A DNA stretch of 64,000 bases, from positions 34,951,501-35,015,500 of the forward strand of contig NC_081822.1 of assembly GCF_030704535.1 (NCBI RefSeq), written 5' to 3'. Both the position numbers and the translations under genes were made by a program. Origin of the DNA: Vitis vinifera. Taxonomy: Eukaryota; Streptophyta; Magnoliopsida; Vitales; Vitaceae. Shown here piece after piece: positions 23,426 through 34,499 of the stretch. Every line of letters starts with the position of its first letter. The first letter of the stretch is position 1. The notes under the pieces were generated by a model. It saw nothing but the letters and a program-made list of their open reading frames with translations, did no database searches and was not told the origin of the DNA.

Positions 23426-24941
23426 TTCTCTTCCCCACCAAATCTTCCGAGCTGTCTAAAATTCATGCAAAGGGAAGTTTCCTTGTGCCTTGTTGTGCAA
23501 ACCTGTCCAAATATTCAAAAACTTTCATGAATAATCCTTGAGTTTCTCGTTAAGGGTATCTCTTGAAATCATTTTACCTTCGAGAACTGAGCCATTAATG
23601 GAAAGATTTGATGAAGAAATGTCAATCCCATTGTCAAAATGGCTTCATTTTCTGGAATGACTTCATTTTACAACTCAGAGATGAACTGATAAAAGCTTTT
23701 GCAGAAAGCAAACTGCTTTTATACGAGTATGGGGCTCTGGATTCAGTTGATCATCCAGATTTTCAGACAGAATTTTATGTCATGACTTCTGGGTTATCTT
23801 CATTATGAGATGAAATTGGCTTTGCTGCAGCTGGTAAAAGTTTGTCTTGATTACAAAGTTGCCAAATTATTTCCAGAGTTACTGATTTTGATGAAGGTGG
23901 AATTTGAATTTATAGAATTTAGACGAGTCCCAACTCACTTGTGAATAATTGTGAATGGACAACACATCCTTCTTTTCTTGAAACGGAGTGAGAGAAAAAA
24001 ATAATAATAATAAATTATTTTTATATATTTTTAAAAATTAATTAATTATATTATTTATATAAAGGTTAAATAATTTTAAAAAGCATGACTTTGTCTTGAT
24101 TTTAAAATTTAATTTAATTTTTTAAAATTTGAGGTAATAAAAGATTTTTTAGTACTTTAATTTTTTTTAATCAACTTATAAAACTATTACATTTTTAATT
24201 TGAGCGTGTTAAAACTTTCATCTTCTATATAAAAGTTACTACTAATTTTCATATTTTATATAGAAGTTATTTTTAGTTTAGTTCTAAAATGGAACATAAA
24301 ATTTATATATCAAATGATTTTTTTTTTCTTTTTACTACGTTTAAGTATATTTGATGTTCTTTTGTTTGAAGCCAGACGTTATAATCGCCCTTATATAAAT
24401 ATAACATTTTCGAGATTATGAATATTCCTTGTAAAGTTAGACAAATAAATAAGGGAGAATTTAGAATTGATTGTGATATCATTTGTATTAATTTGCTTTC
24501 AAACATGCAGGTATTATTCATTTTGCATCAAATGAACACTTAAAAATGTATCATTGGGGATATTGCACTACATCTATAAATTGTTGCTTCAATATAAATT
24601 TGGAAACTATGACTTCAATTTTAGAAACCACATTTATAAACTACAACCTTAATATAAATAACTTTTTGGCTATTATATTTATTGCTTGACTAGGCTTTAT
24701 TTTTATAAATTTTATTTTTTTAATATTCATTATTAACATTATTTTGAGAGTTTTATCCAAAATTGAACCCTTTATTAATCTTTGTTTTATTATTTCCCCT
24801 ATTTTAATTAAAGATTTAAAATGAGTATAATAAATAAATAATTTGCTACCTGTTAGAGATTTTTAAGGTCTGTTTGGTTGGAAATGGTTGTAGTTTCTAA
24901 CCTTAAAAAAACATTCAAGAATTTTTTTGGAAAATAGTTTT
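23426..24941. other. downstream region of the right MOCS2A copy
   Basis: Mirror of 7271-8786. The first ~400 bases are probably 3' UTR; the rest is AT-rich and holds no gene that I can support. Confidence 0.55.
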
Positions 24942-25457
24942 GCATGATAATACTCAAATTCAACCCGATGTTTAATTGCTTTCACTAAATATTTTTAATA
25001 CTTAAGTTAAGATTGGGATAAGTTTTTACACCTTTACCCAATTTAGGTTGAGTTCATTTCAACCACTTCAAGTCACACTTGAACTTTGTTGGACTCTGTG
25101 GAAGATTAACGATGAAAAAATAGAAAAACAAGAAAGAAGAACACTGGAACAGGAGAAGGTGATATTCACTATGTTAAAATTAAGGTTATATAAGAGGATA
25201 TTTATATTAATCTTTAGGAATGAAATTCTAAAAATACCCTGAATCGATTTAATATTTTTATAATGTTTATTATTTTGTCAACTTAAATATACCTTGAATT
25301 TGATTTCATTATAATGTTTATTATTTTACATAATAATAGTTGTTTTTTTTTTCTAATATCAAATTATAATCATATTGTATAGTTTTTTTAAAAAGAAGAT
25401 ATGAGTTTTTTTTTTAAATTTTTATTATTATTTTGAAATTTTGTCTTATTTATTATT

Positions 25458-25458
<1 letters not shown>

Positions 25459-25512
<54 letters not shown>
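25459..25512. repeat. AT dinucleotide microsatellite
   Basis: About 26 uninterrupted AT units. The paralogous site at about 45970-45990 has only a few. Confidence 0.9.
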
Positions 25513-25513
<1 letters not shown>

Positions 25514-25544
25514 TTTTTAAAAACCACTGTGGATGACTTTGAGT

Positions 25545-26036
25545 CATGCAACCCATGTCAATTAAATCAAGTCTAACATGATCAACCCAAGTTAACCCGA
25601 TTGAGCTAAAATTAACTTGATCAACATGAATTCAACCCAAATTTAGAAAAATGAAGTTAGCTTAGGATTAGATTGAATACTTCAAGTTAAAAGTTGGGTT
25701 GGGTTCAAGTTAGCCATCAACCCAACCAAGTTGTAATCCTACTAAAAACCATATATGATTTAATAATAGGTGTAGATCTCAAAATTTGTTCCAATTTTAT
25801 TTTTAACCCAAGTTTAACATGATCAACCCAAGTTTAACCCGATCAAGTCGAATTTAACTTGATCAACATGAATTCAACCCAAATTTAGAAAAATGAAGTT
25901 AACTTAGGATTAGATTGAGTACCTTAGGTTAAAAGTTGGATTGTGTTCGAGTTAGCCATCAACCTAATCAAGTTGTAATCCTACTAAAAACCATATATGA
26001 TTTAATAATAGGTGTAAACCCCAAAATTTGTCATAA
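25545..26036. repeat. ~240 bp tandem duplication
   Basis: Two units end in ATCCTACTAAAAACCATATA plus TGATTTAATAATAGGTGTA (about 25736 and 25977). Each contains GATCAACATGAATTCAACCC and GAAAAATGAAGTTA. The LRR1-upstream paralogue has a single unit. Confidence 0.8.
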
Positions 26037-26167
26037 TTTTATTTTTACGTTGATTTTGAGCCTAATTTTATTTTTAATTTTTAAATCTCGATTACATCTT
26101 ATATTTTTTATCCACTCACCATCTAATTATTAGTTTTCATTATTTTATATATTATTTTATTTTATTG

Positions 26168-26215
<48 letters not shown>

Positions 26216-26784
26216 TTCTTTTTCTTTTCTCTTTCCTCTCTTCTCTCTCTTCCTAACTTCCCCAACCACTCCACTACCATTTTTGGGTAGGAGGTGGCCG
26301 GATTTTTTTCCCCTTCTTCCCCATTTTATTCTACCTTTTTCATCCACCCACTCGAAGAGACACCAACTGGCCCCATTTCTTTTCCTCCATTTTTTTCGCT
26401 TCCTCTTTGCTTGCTCTTCCTCCTACACACTCCACGACTCCACCCAAACTTCATTTATTATTATTATTATTATTATTAATTTCTCTCTCCCATTTCTTCT
26501 CCACACCACTTCCCATCATCAGTAGTCTGTGTTGCCATTGTGGGTGGCGTGACCCCCGAAGCCATTTCTAAGGTCCCTCCATCCCTATGTTGTTCTTTCC
26601 ATTTTTTGTTTTTTTTTTTTATCTTTTATTTTATTTTATTTTATTTTATTTTATTTTTGTTTTTCAAAAAGCTATCACCCATCATCGCCGTCGACAAGAC
26701 CACCGACTAGTCGTCGCGAGTGAGCCATTGTCGGCTAACAACATTTCCTCTTTTATCTCATTCTCTCACTTTCCCATCACACTC

Positions 26785-26820
<36 letters not shown>

Positions 26821-27224
26821 ATTTGGGCTAAATTAATTGATAATTTATATAGTTGTACTCATTTGAATTATTTAATTTTGATATGATATAATATTGTGGT
26901 ATATTTTGGATGTGGATTTACATATTAAATTCAGTTTATTTTGGCTGTGGATTTAGGTTTACATATTAAATTAGACTTGAATTATGAGATAATAAATTTA
27001 GGCCTAATTTAGGTTTGATTAATTGAACTTATATTTTGGCTATTAATTTGAAAATTTTATATTATGACCTATGACATGTAAGATATTTGTATTAGGTTAA
27101 ATTTGCTAATTTAGGCTCATTTTTAATTAATGAAATTTATTGAAAGTTTGAATTTGGGTTTGAATATTTATTTTGAATTTTGTAAATTTTTAGATATTTA
27201 CATTTTTGTATTTTTGTTTTTGCA
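26037..27224. other. low-complexity gene-free region
   Basis: TTA trinucleotide runs at about 26165-26213, 26452-26477 and 26787-26818, a TTTTA run at 26620-26655 and CT-rich tracts. The three open frames here are translations of these simple repeats. The last bases, TTGCA at 27220-27224, are the target duplication of the copia element that follows. Confidence 0.7.
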
Positions 27225-27477
27225 TGTTAAGCTAACCAAATTCAGTTAGGAAGTTAGCTAACCTGTAACTATGGTCAGTTAGTAACTAAAGTCAGTTGGT
27301 AACCAAAGTTAAACTCCAGAAGTTTTGATATAAAAACAAATGTAAATCAATCAGATGAGTCAGTGAAAAAGCAAGAATACATTTCAATTCCAGAATTTCC
27401 AATACTCTGTTTTCTCTTCGTCATACTCTGTTTTTCTACTTCAGCCCTGTTCTCTTCATTTTCTCTTCAACAAAACA
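27225..27477 (+). repeat. 5' LTR of the outer copia element
   Basis: 253 bp, TG...CA ends, preceded by TTGCA and followed directly by the primer-binding site. A TATA-like GATATAAAAAC lies near 27330. Confidence 0.95.
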
Positions 27478-27509
27478 TGGTATCAGAGCTCCATTGACAC
27501 ACGTCCAAA

Positions 27510-29984
27510 ATGGTTACTGATCACATCGATTCCTTTGCACCAGAGATGTCCTCACAAGGACTCCAATCTCCGGCAAGAAACTCGTCGGAAGTTTCCTCAA
27601 TTCTTACGGGACAAATTTCTTCTACACTTCATCCGATCTCAGTGAAGCTAGACAGGAACAATTACACAATATGGCGACCTCAGGTATTACCAGCAGCTAG
27701 AGCACATCGACTGGATCAAATTCTCATTGGTAAGGTACCAAAACCTCCAAGATTCTCTCAATCAACATCAGTTAATTCATCTCAACCTGCATCCAATCCA
27801 GAATATGATCAATGGGTGATTTTAGATCAATTCTTGTTGAGTTGGATTCTTGCTTCCATATCTGAAGCCATGTATGGTCATGTGGTTAATTGTCAAACAT
27901 CAGCCGAAGTATGGAGTGTTCTTGAAAAACTTTTTGTCTCGAATTCAAAAGCAAGAACTCTTCAACTACGGTTCATGCTACAATCATTAAAGAAAGGTGC
28001 TCTAAGCATAAATGATTATGTGCTGAAAATGAGAAACATAGCAGATATGCTCTCTGCCTCTGGAAAACCTGTACCAGATGAAGATTTAATTCTTTACATC
28101 TTAGGTGGATTAGGACCAGAATTTGAAACAATTGTTGTGAATATTACATCTAGATCTGAGGCAATATCTCTACAAGAGGTCCATTATCTGCTACAAAGTC
28201 ATGAAATTCGTCTTGAGCAACTTTCAGCAGCATCTGTTATTGATGTTCCACCAGCAGCACATATTACAATTGGAGGTGTTCAAAACTCTAACACTAATGA
28301 TGGACAGTTCAAAGACTCAAGCAGCAAGAATTTTCGTCCTAGAAATGTATGTAATCCACAAACTTCAAGAATTGTTTGTCAATTGTGTGGAAAAATGGGA
28401 CATACTGCTATGAAGTGCTTCCACCGTTTTGATGTGTACTTCCAATCTCCACCACATGCACAAAATCAACAGTTTTCATCTCTTCATCAACCACAACAAC
28501 CTCAACTTCGGCCACCTCCACTGCATCAGCCTCAATATTATTCCATAGGGCCACTGGTACCATCACGTCCGATTCAGAATTCACACCAACAACTTGATTC
28601 AACAAACACTTCTCCTCATGCCTATATTGTTGCTCCGGATCTTAATTCAAACACTTCATGGTTTGTTGACAGTGGTGCTACTCACCACATGACCACTGAT
28701 TCCAATACTCTTGATGTCTTTGATCACTACTCTGGCACAGGTAATGTTGTGGTGGGCAATGGACAAACACTAGATATATCTAGTGTTGGTCATACTTCTT
28801 TTCCTTCACGTAAATCTTCCAAGTCATTGCATCTTGCCAATGTACTTCATGTACCTCAGATCACTAAAAATCTTATCAGTGTAGCTAAATTCACTCAAGA
28901 TAATGATGTTATTCTTGAGTTTGACTCTCATTGTTGTTTTGTTAAGGACAAGAAGTCCAGAGAGATATTACTCCAAGGCAACCTTAAGGAAGGCCTATAT
29001 CAGCTGGATATCTCCAAGGTCTCATCTAACCGGCAGTTTGTAGGTTTCTCTGAAGATACAAATGTGTTCCTACCTCATCTAGCTACTACTCCGTCTACTG
29101 TCAACAAACAATCAGTTGCTCCATCTGTTGGATATAGCCTGCAAGTAAATAAAATTGAGTCTACAAGGTGTGTAGAAGACAACAACACGGGTGTTGGACA
29201 CTTGTGGCATCAAAGATTGGGTCATCCATGCAACAAAATTGTGTCTCTAGTACTTGACAGATTGGGCATTAAATCCAAGCTCCAAAATGAACTCAATTTT
29301 TGTACTGCTTGTCCTTTAGGCAAGGCAAAACAGTTTCCACTCCCTACCACTATTAATAAAACACAAGTTCCATTTGAACTAGTTTTTTCAGATGTGTGGG
29401 AACCTGCACATACAACTTCATGTGATGGGTACAAATATTACATTGCATTTGTAGATGCTTTTACAAACTATACTTGGATTTATCCCAGGCAACAAAAGTC
29501 CCAAGCAACATCAATTGTCTTGCAGTTCATAGCATTGGTAGATCGAAAATTTCCCACCAAACTTAAGTGTCTACAAACAGACTGGGGTGGAGAGTTTCGT
29601 CCCCTTCAATCTCTTCTGCAGAAGAAAGGCATCCTCTTCCGTCATCCTTGTCCTCATGTTCATCAACAAAATGGGAAGGTGGAGCGAAAGCATAGAAGCA
29701 TTGTAGAAATTGGATTGACTTTGTTGGCTAAGTCTCAATTGCCATTTACTTTCTGGTGGCATGCCTTCTCTACAGCAACTTACCTTCTCAATAGACTACC
29801 AACTCCAGTTCTCCATTGTAAGACTCCCTATGAACTCTTGTTTAAATCATCACCTGATTTTTTATTCTTAAAGACCTTTGGCTGTGCTTGCTATCCGTAT
29901 CTCCGACCTTACAAAAACCATAAACTAGAATATCAGTCAACTCAATGCACATTTATTGGATATAGTCTCTCCCATAAAGGATAC
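27510..29984 (+). CDS. gag-protease-integrase region of the outer copia fossil
   Basis: The region encodes copia gag (UBN2-like, from the typical SVKLDRNNYTIW start), the CCHC zinc knuckle CQLCGKMGHTAMKC at about 28378-28419, the aspartic protease motif DSGATHHM at about 28668, the GAG-pre-integrase motif LWHQRLGHP near 29200 and the integrase core. It ends where the nested element begins. Such proteins form the particle, process it and insert the cDNA; here they are fossil. Confidence 0.9.
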
Positions 29985-29989
29985 CTATG

Positions 29990-31175
29990 TGTTAGCCCAA
30001 GGGTTCTCCTAATCAGGTTTTGATGATAACAAACCGTGGTTAAGTGACTAATTGCTTTAAATTGTTAAGAATCTCAGGTATAATCTCAAGGACCAAACGA
30101 ATACGGGATAAAGACCATTTGGAAGACTTGTGATCATAGGAAATGAATGTAAGATGATAGCATGAGTGCACTTAGGATGTTCATACATTTTCATGCATCT
30201 TAGAAAACTCGGTTTATTCTTTAAAACTTGATTTTCTTTAAAACCCGAGTTTTATCAAATATACCTTAGGCAAATTGACTCAAAATTGACATATTAACTC
30301 TCCTAAAGACCTTGCCTAAGTATTGGAAAAGAAAGAAATAAAAAAGGATAGGTTTTCAGGACCAAAAGGCTCATCCGGTCGAGGCTATGGCCAACCGGCT
30401 CAACCGGTTGGGGAACCGGTCGAGGTCCGGTCGAGGGAGACACAAAAACTTTCTCTCTCTCCCAGTAGCTTCCCGGTCGAGCCTCACCCTTTGTCCGGTC
30501 GAGGTCCGGTCGAGGTCCGGTCGAGGCAACGGTAACCTGCTATACATTAAATGCTCCAACGACTAGTGATCCGGTCGACCCTTTGCTCGTCCGGTCGAGG
30601 CTACTTTCTGCTGTTTTTGTCTCCCGAGCTTAGAAACCTATAAATTGAGAGCTCCTCTTCATTTATGAAAAAGAGAACAATTGCATTCAAAGCCTACCTA
30701 CCTGTTCTTGATCTAAAAAGCTCTCATCTTCCTTCTTAGTGCATTAAAACCATCAATTGCATATTCTTAGTGCACTCTTGCAATTCATCCTAGCCTTCTC
30801 TTGTACTTGAGCCTTCATTAAGCTAGGTTGAGTGTTTCATCCTTGTGTAAACTGAGTGTGAAAGCCTTCAAGTGGTACAAATCTTGAAGAGATTGTGTAA
30901 GAGCCCATTGGAGCCGGAATCCAAGTGTAAAACGATTGAAAGCTTGATTGTAGCTTCAAGTTAGTGGAACCCTCACTCGGTTAGGAGATTGAGGAGAGTG
31001 GACGTAGGCAAGGGAGTGCCGAACCACTATAAATCTAAGTTTGAATTCTCTACCTTTATCTCTTTCCTTTATTTATTTTGTGCATAAATTATTGTGTGGA
31101 AAAAGATTTTGAAAAACCCAATTCACCCTCCCTTTTGGGTATTTTCCTTAATTATTCATAGCCTTTGTTTTATCA
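29990..31175 (+). repeat. 5' LTR of the inner Sirevirus-like element
   Basis: 1186 bp. It contains a cluster of CCGGTCGAGG motifs at about 30375-30600 and ends TTGTTTTATCA just before the primer site. Confidence 0.93.
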
Positions 31176-31227
31176 ATTGGTATCAGAGCTAGACCTCTTG
31201 CTTAAGACTTAATCGTCTAAGAGGAAA

Positions 31228-32652
31228 ATGGTTATTCCATCAAGCTCATCTCAAACTGAAAATTTTTCAAAACATAGAGCTCCATTCTTTACGGGAACTG
31301 ACTATCCCTATTGGAAAGCTAGAATGACTTGGTTCTTACAATCAACTGATTTAGATGTATGGGATGTCATTGAAGATGGCCCAACTTTTCCCACTAAATT
31401 AGTTGATGGTGTTTTGGTTCCAAAACCCAAGAAAGAATGGAATGAGCTTGATAGAAGAAATTTTCAATTAAATGCTAAAGCCGTCTTTACTTTGCAATGT
31501 GCTATGGATAGGAATGAATATAATAGAATATGTCAATGTAAATCTGCTAAGGAAATTTGGAGATTGCTTGAAATAACTCATGAAGGAACAAATCAAGTGA
31601 AAGAGTCAAAAATTAATATACTTGTCCATAACTATGAATTGTTTTCAATGAAAGAAACTGAAACTATTGTTGAGATGATCACTAGGTTCACTGAAATTGT
31701 CAATGGCCTTGAAGCATTGGGAAGGGTTATAAATGAATCCGAAAAGGTGATGAAGATATTGAGGTCTCTACCCTCAAAGTGGCATACAAAGGTCACCGCT
31801 ATTCAAGAAGCTAAAGACTTGACCAAGCTACCTATGGAAGAACTCTTAGGGTCATTGATGACTTATGAAATCAGTTTGACAAAGCAACTACAAGAGAGTG
31901 AAGACAAGAAGAAGAAAAGCATAGCTCTCAAGGCTACAACCAAGGAAGAAGAAGATGTTGAAGAAGAAAAACCAAGTGAGGAAGATGATGATTTAGCTCT
32001 CATCACAAGAAAGCTAAACAAATACATGAGAGGTGAAAGGTTTAGAGGGAAAAAGTTTACCTCTAGAAGAAATCCCTCAAGAAGGGAATCCTCATCACAT
32101 GGTGACAAAGAAAAATGGGAAGAGAAAGGAGATTTGATATGCTTCAAATGCAAAAAGCCGGGACACATTAAATATGATTGTCCTCTCTACAAAATTGAAG
32201 CCAAAAGAAGAATGAAGAAGGCAATGATGGCCACTTGGAGTGAGAGTGAAGAATCTTCCGAGGAAGAAAAGGAAAAAGAAGTGGCAAACATGTGCTTCAT
32301 GGCAATAGATGATCTTGATGAGGTAAACTCTAACTCTAGTGATGAAGATATGCATGTTATTTTTGAAGAACTATATGAGGATTTTGAAAAACTTAGTTTG
32401 AAAAATAATTCTCTTAAAAAGAGAATTCAAGAACTTGAAAAAGAACTTGAGGAAGTGAAAGAAAAGTTTTCAATTGATGAAATCTCTAAAACTCATCTTG
32501 AAAAAGAGAATGAGATTTTAAGAAATGGAAATGAAATTTTGAAAAAGAAAAATGAATGGTTGACCTCCTCTCTTTCAATTTTCTCTTGTGGACAAAAGTC
32601 CTTTGAAATGATCTTAGCAAGCCAAAATGTGTTTTTGACAAACAAGGACTAG
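31228..32652 (+). CDS. gag of the inner Sirevirus-like fossil
   Basis: 474 codons. The N-terminal part (FTGTDYPYWKARM) is the DUF4219/UBN2 type of plant copia gag. A Lys/Glu-rich linker is followed by the CCHC knuckle CFKCKKPGHIKYDC (about 32140-32181), and a long C-terminal coiled coil (ELEKELEEVKEKF) follows. A long coiled-coil gag tail is common in Sireviruses. Confidence 0.9.
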   Translation: MVIPSSSSQTENFSKHRAPFFTGTDYPYWKARMTWFLQSTDLDVWDVIEDGPTFPTKLVDGVLVPKPKKEWNELDRRNFQLNAKAVFTLQCAMDRNEYNRICQCKSAKEIWRLLEITHEGTNQVKESKINILVHNYELFSMKETETIVEMITRFTEIVNGLEALGRVINESEKVMKILRSLPSKWHTKVTAIQEAKDLTKLPMEELLGSLMTYEISLTKQLQESEDKKKKSIALKATTKEEEDVEEEKPSEEDDDLALITRKLNKYMRGERFRGKKFTSRRNPSRRESSSHGDKEKWEEKGDLICFKCKKPGHIKYDCPLYKIEAKRRMKKAMMATWSESEESSEEEKEKEVANMCFMAIDDLDEVNSNSSDEDMHVIFEELYEDFEKLSLKNNSLKKRIQELEKELEEVKEKFSIDEISKTHLEKENEILRNGNEILKKKNEWLTSSLSIFSCGQKSFEMILASQNVFLTNKD

Positions 32653-32932
32653 GATTCAAATCTTCAAAGAACCAAAAGTATTTTAAAAACTATTTTGTAA
32701 AAGAATCCTCAAGTGAATGTCCTTCCACTATTTGTAACTTTTGTGGAAGAGGAGGGCACATTAGTAGTACATGTCCCTTAAGAAATGGTGCTCAAAAGAA
32801 TTCAAAAGCTAAGGTTAAAAAGGTTTGGATTGAAAAATCCAAAGTCACTAACCCTCAAGGACCCAAGAAGACATGGGTACCTAAATCAACTTGAATTCTA
32901 TTTTGTAGGGCTCAAAGGAAGATAAGTGGTTC

Positions 32933-34432
32933 TTGGATAGTGGGTGCTCAAGACACATGACCGGAGATGAATCCAAGTTTGCCTTCCTTACAAAGAGAAA
33001 AGGAGGATATGTCACCTTTGGAGACAATGCAAAAGGAAGAATCATTGGTCAAGGTAACATAGGTAATGGTACATCCTCCCTTATTGAAAGTGTTTTATTA
33101 GTAGATGGTTTAAAACACAATCTTTTGAGCATTAGTCAACTTTGTGACAAAGGTTTTAAAGTAATTTTTGAAGCATCTCATTGTATCATCAAGGATATTC
33201 AAAATGACAAAACCATCTTCATGGGCCATAGATGTGAAAATGTATATGCTATAAATATTTCAAAATATGATGGTCATGATAGATGTTTTTCAAGCATGCA
33301 TGATCAAAGTTGGTTGTGGCATAGGAGGTTGGGACATGCTAACATGGACCTCATTTCCCAACTCAACAAAGATGAACTCATTAGAGGCCTTCCCAAAATT
33401 AATTTTCAAAAAGACAAAATTTGTGAAGCTTGTCAAATGGGAAAGCAAATAAAAAACTCTTTTAAAAACAAAAATTTCATCTCAACATCTAGACCTCTTG
33501 AATTGCTACACATGGATTTATTTGGTCCTTCTAGGACACCTAGTCTAGGAGGAAAATCTTATGCTTATGTCATTGTGGATGATTTCTCTAGATACACATG
33601 GGTCTTGTTTTTAAGTCAAAAGAGTGAAGCTTTTTATGAGTTTTCAAAATTTTGTAACAAGGTTCAAAATGAAAAAGGTTTTTCAATCACTTGCATTAGA
33701 AGTGATCATGGGAGAGAATTTGAGAATTTTGACTTTGAGGAATATTGCAATAAGCATGGTATCAATCACAATTTTTCGGCTCCTAGAACTCCTCAACAAA
33801 ATGGGGTAGTTGAAAGGAAAAATAGAACTCTTCAAGAAATGGCTAGAACCATGCTAAATGAAAACAATTTGCCAAAGTATTTTTGGGCCGAAGCGGTAAA
33901 CACTTCTTGCTATGTTTTAAATAGAATATTGTTGAGGCCCATTCTTAAGAAAACTCCCTATGAGCTTTGGAAAAACAAGAAACCCAACATTAGCTATTTC
34001 AAAGTCTTTGGGTGCAAATGTTTTATATTAAACACCAAAGATAATCTTGGAAAATTTGATGCAAAATCCGATGTTGGAATTTTTCTTGGCTACTCAACTT
34101 CAAGTAAAGCTTTTAGAGTTTTCAACAAAAGAACCATGGTTGTAGAAGAGTCCATCCATGTCATTTTTGATGAATCTAACAATTCTCTTCAAGAAAGAGA
34201 AAGTGTTGATGATGATTTAGGATTGGAGACCTCCATGGGAAAATTGCAAATTAAGGACAAAAGACAACAAGAAGAAAGTGGAGAGGATCCCAAGAAAGAA
34301 GATTCACCTTTGGCACTACCTCCTCCTCAACAAGTGCAAGGAGAATCAAGCCAAGACCTCCCAAAAGATTGGAAGTTTGTCATCAACCATCCACAAGATC
34401 AAATCATTGGTAATCCATCAAGTGGGGTATGA
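32933..34432 (+). CDS. protease-integrase region of the inner Sirevirus-like fossil
   Basis: It starts at the protease motif DSGCSRHMTGD, followed by the GAG-pre-integrase motif LWHRRLGHANM and the integrase core with DxD/E residues (MDLFGPS, IRSDHGREF, QQNGVVERKNRT). A Ser/Gln/Pro-rich tail links to the reverse transcriptase region. Confidence 0.9.
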   Translation: MDSGCSRHMTGDESKFAFLTKRKGGYVTFGDNAKGRIIGQGNIGNGTSSLIESVLLVDGLKHNLLSISQLCDKGFKVIFEASHCIIKDIQNDKTIFMGHRCENVYAINISKYDGHDRCFSSMHDQSWLWHRRLGHANMDLISQLNKDELIRGLPKINFQKDKICEACQMGKQIKNSFKNKNFISTSRPLELLHMDLFGPSRTPSLGGKSYAYVIVDDFSRYTWVLFLSQKSEAFYEFSKFCNKVQNEKGFSITCIRSDHGREFENFDFEEYCNKHGINHNFSAPRTPQQNGVVERKNRTLQEMARTMLNENNLPKYFWAEAVNTSCYVLNRILLRPILKKTPYELWKNKKPNISYFKVFGCKCFILNTKDNLGKFDAKSDVGIFLGYSTSSKAFRVFNKRTMVVEESIHVIFDESNNSLQERESVDDDLGLETSMGKLQIKDKRQQEESGEDPKKEDSPLALPPPQQVQGESSQDLPKDWKFVINHPQDQIIGNPSSGV

Positions 34433-34499
34433 ACTAGATCATCCCTTAGAAATATTTGTAATAATCTTGCATTCATCTCTCAAATTGAACCTAAAAACA

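Larger units (their letters stand above)
16176..24941 (-). repeat. right arm of giant palindrome (8766 bp)
   Basis: This is the inverted copy of 7271-16037. It begins exactly one base after the terminus of the transposon that fills the centre and ends in AGTTTT, after which the sequence switches to GCATGATAA, a paralogue of the LRR-gene upstream region. It contains a transposon body (16176-21450), one transposon end (21451-21590), the MOCS2A promoter and gene, and ~1.5 kb of AT-rich downstream DNA. Confidence 0.93.
24942..26036. repeat. diverged copy of the LRR-gene upstream region
   Basis: From GCATGATAA onwards this sequence parallels 45603-46240, the region 5' of the first LRR gene. Shared blocks include TCAACCCGA.GTTTAATTGCTT, AAATATTTTTAATACTTAAG, GATTGGGATAAG, TTTTTAAAAACCA.TGTGGATG and CTACTAAAAACCATATATGA. 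This copy has an extra ~150 bp near 25085-25230, an AT microsatellite and an internal duplication. It starts exactly at the palindrome junction. No LRR coding sequence accompanies it. Confidence 0.8.

Noticed and set aside
23608-23808. 66-codon frame downstream of MOCS2A (and mirror at 8404-8604)
   Set aside because: Preserved in both arms only because the arms are copies; no family recognised and the position fits a 3' UTR.
26283-26820. Three open frames in the low-complexity region
   Set aside because: Translations of TTA, TTTTA and CT runs.
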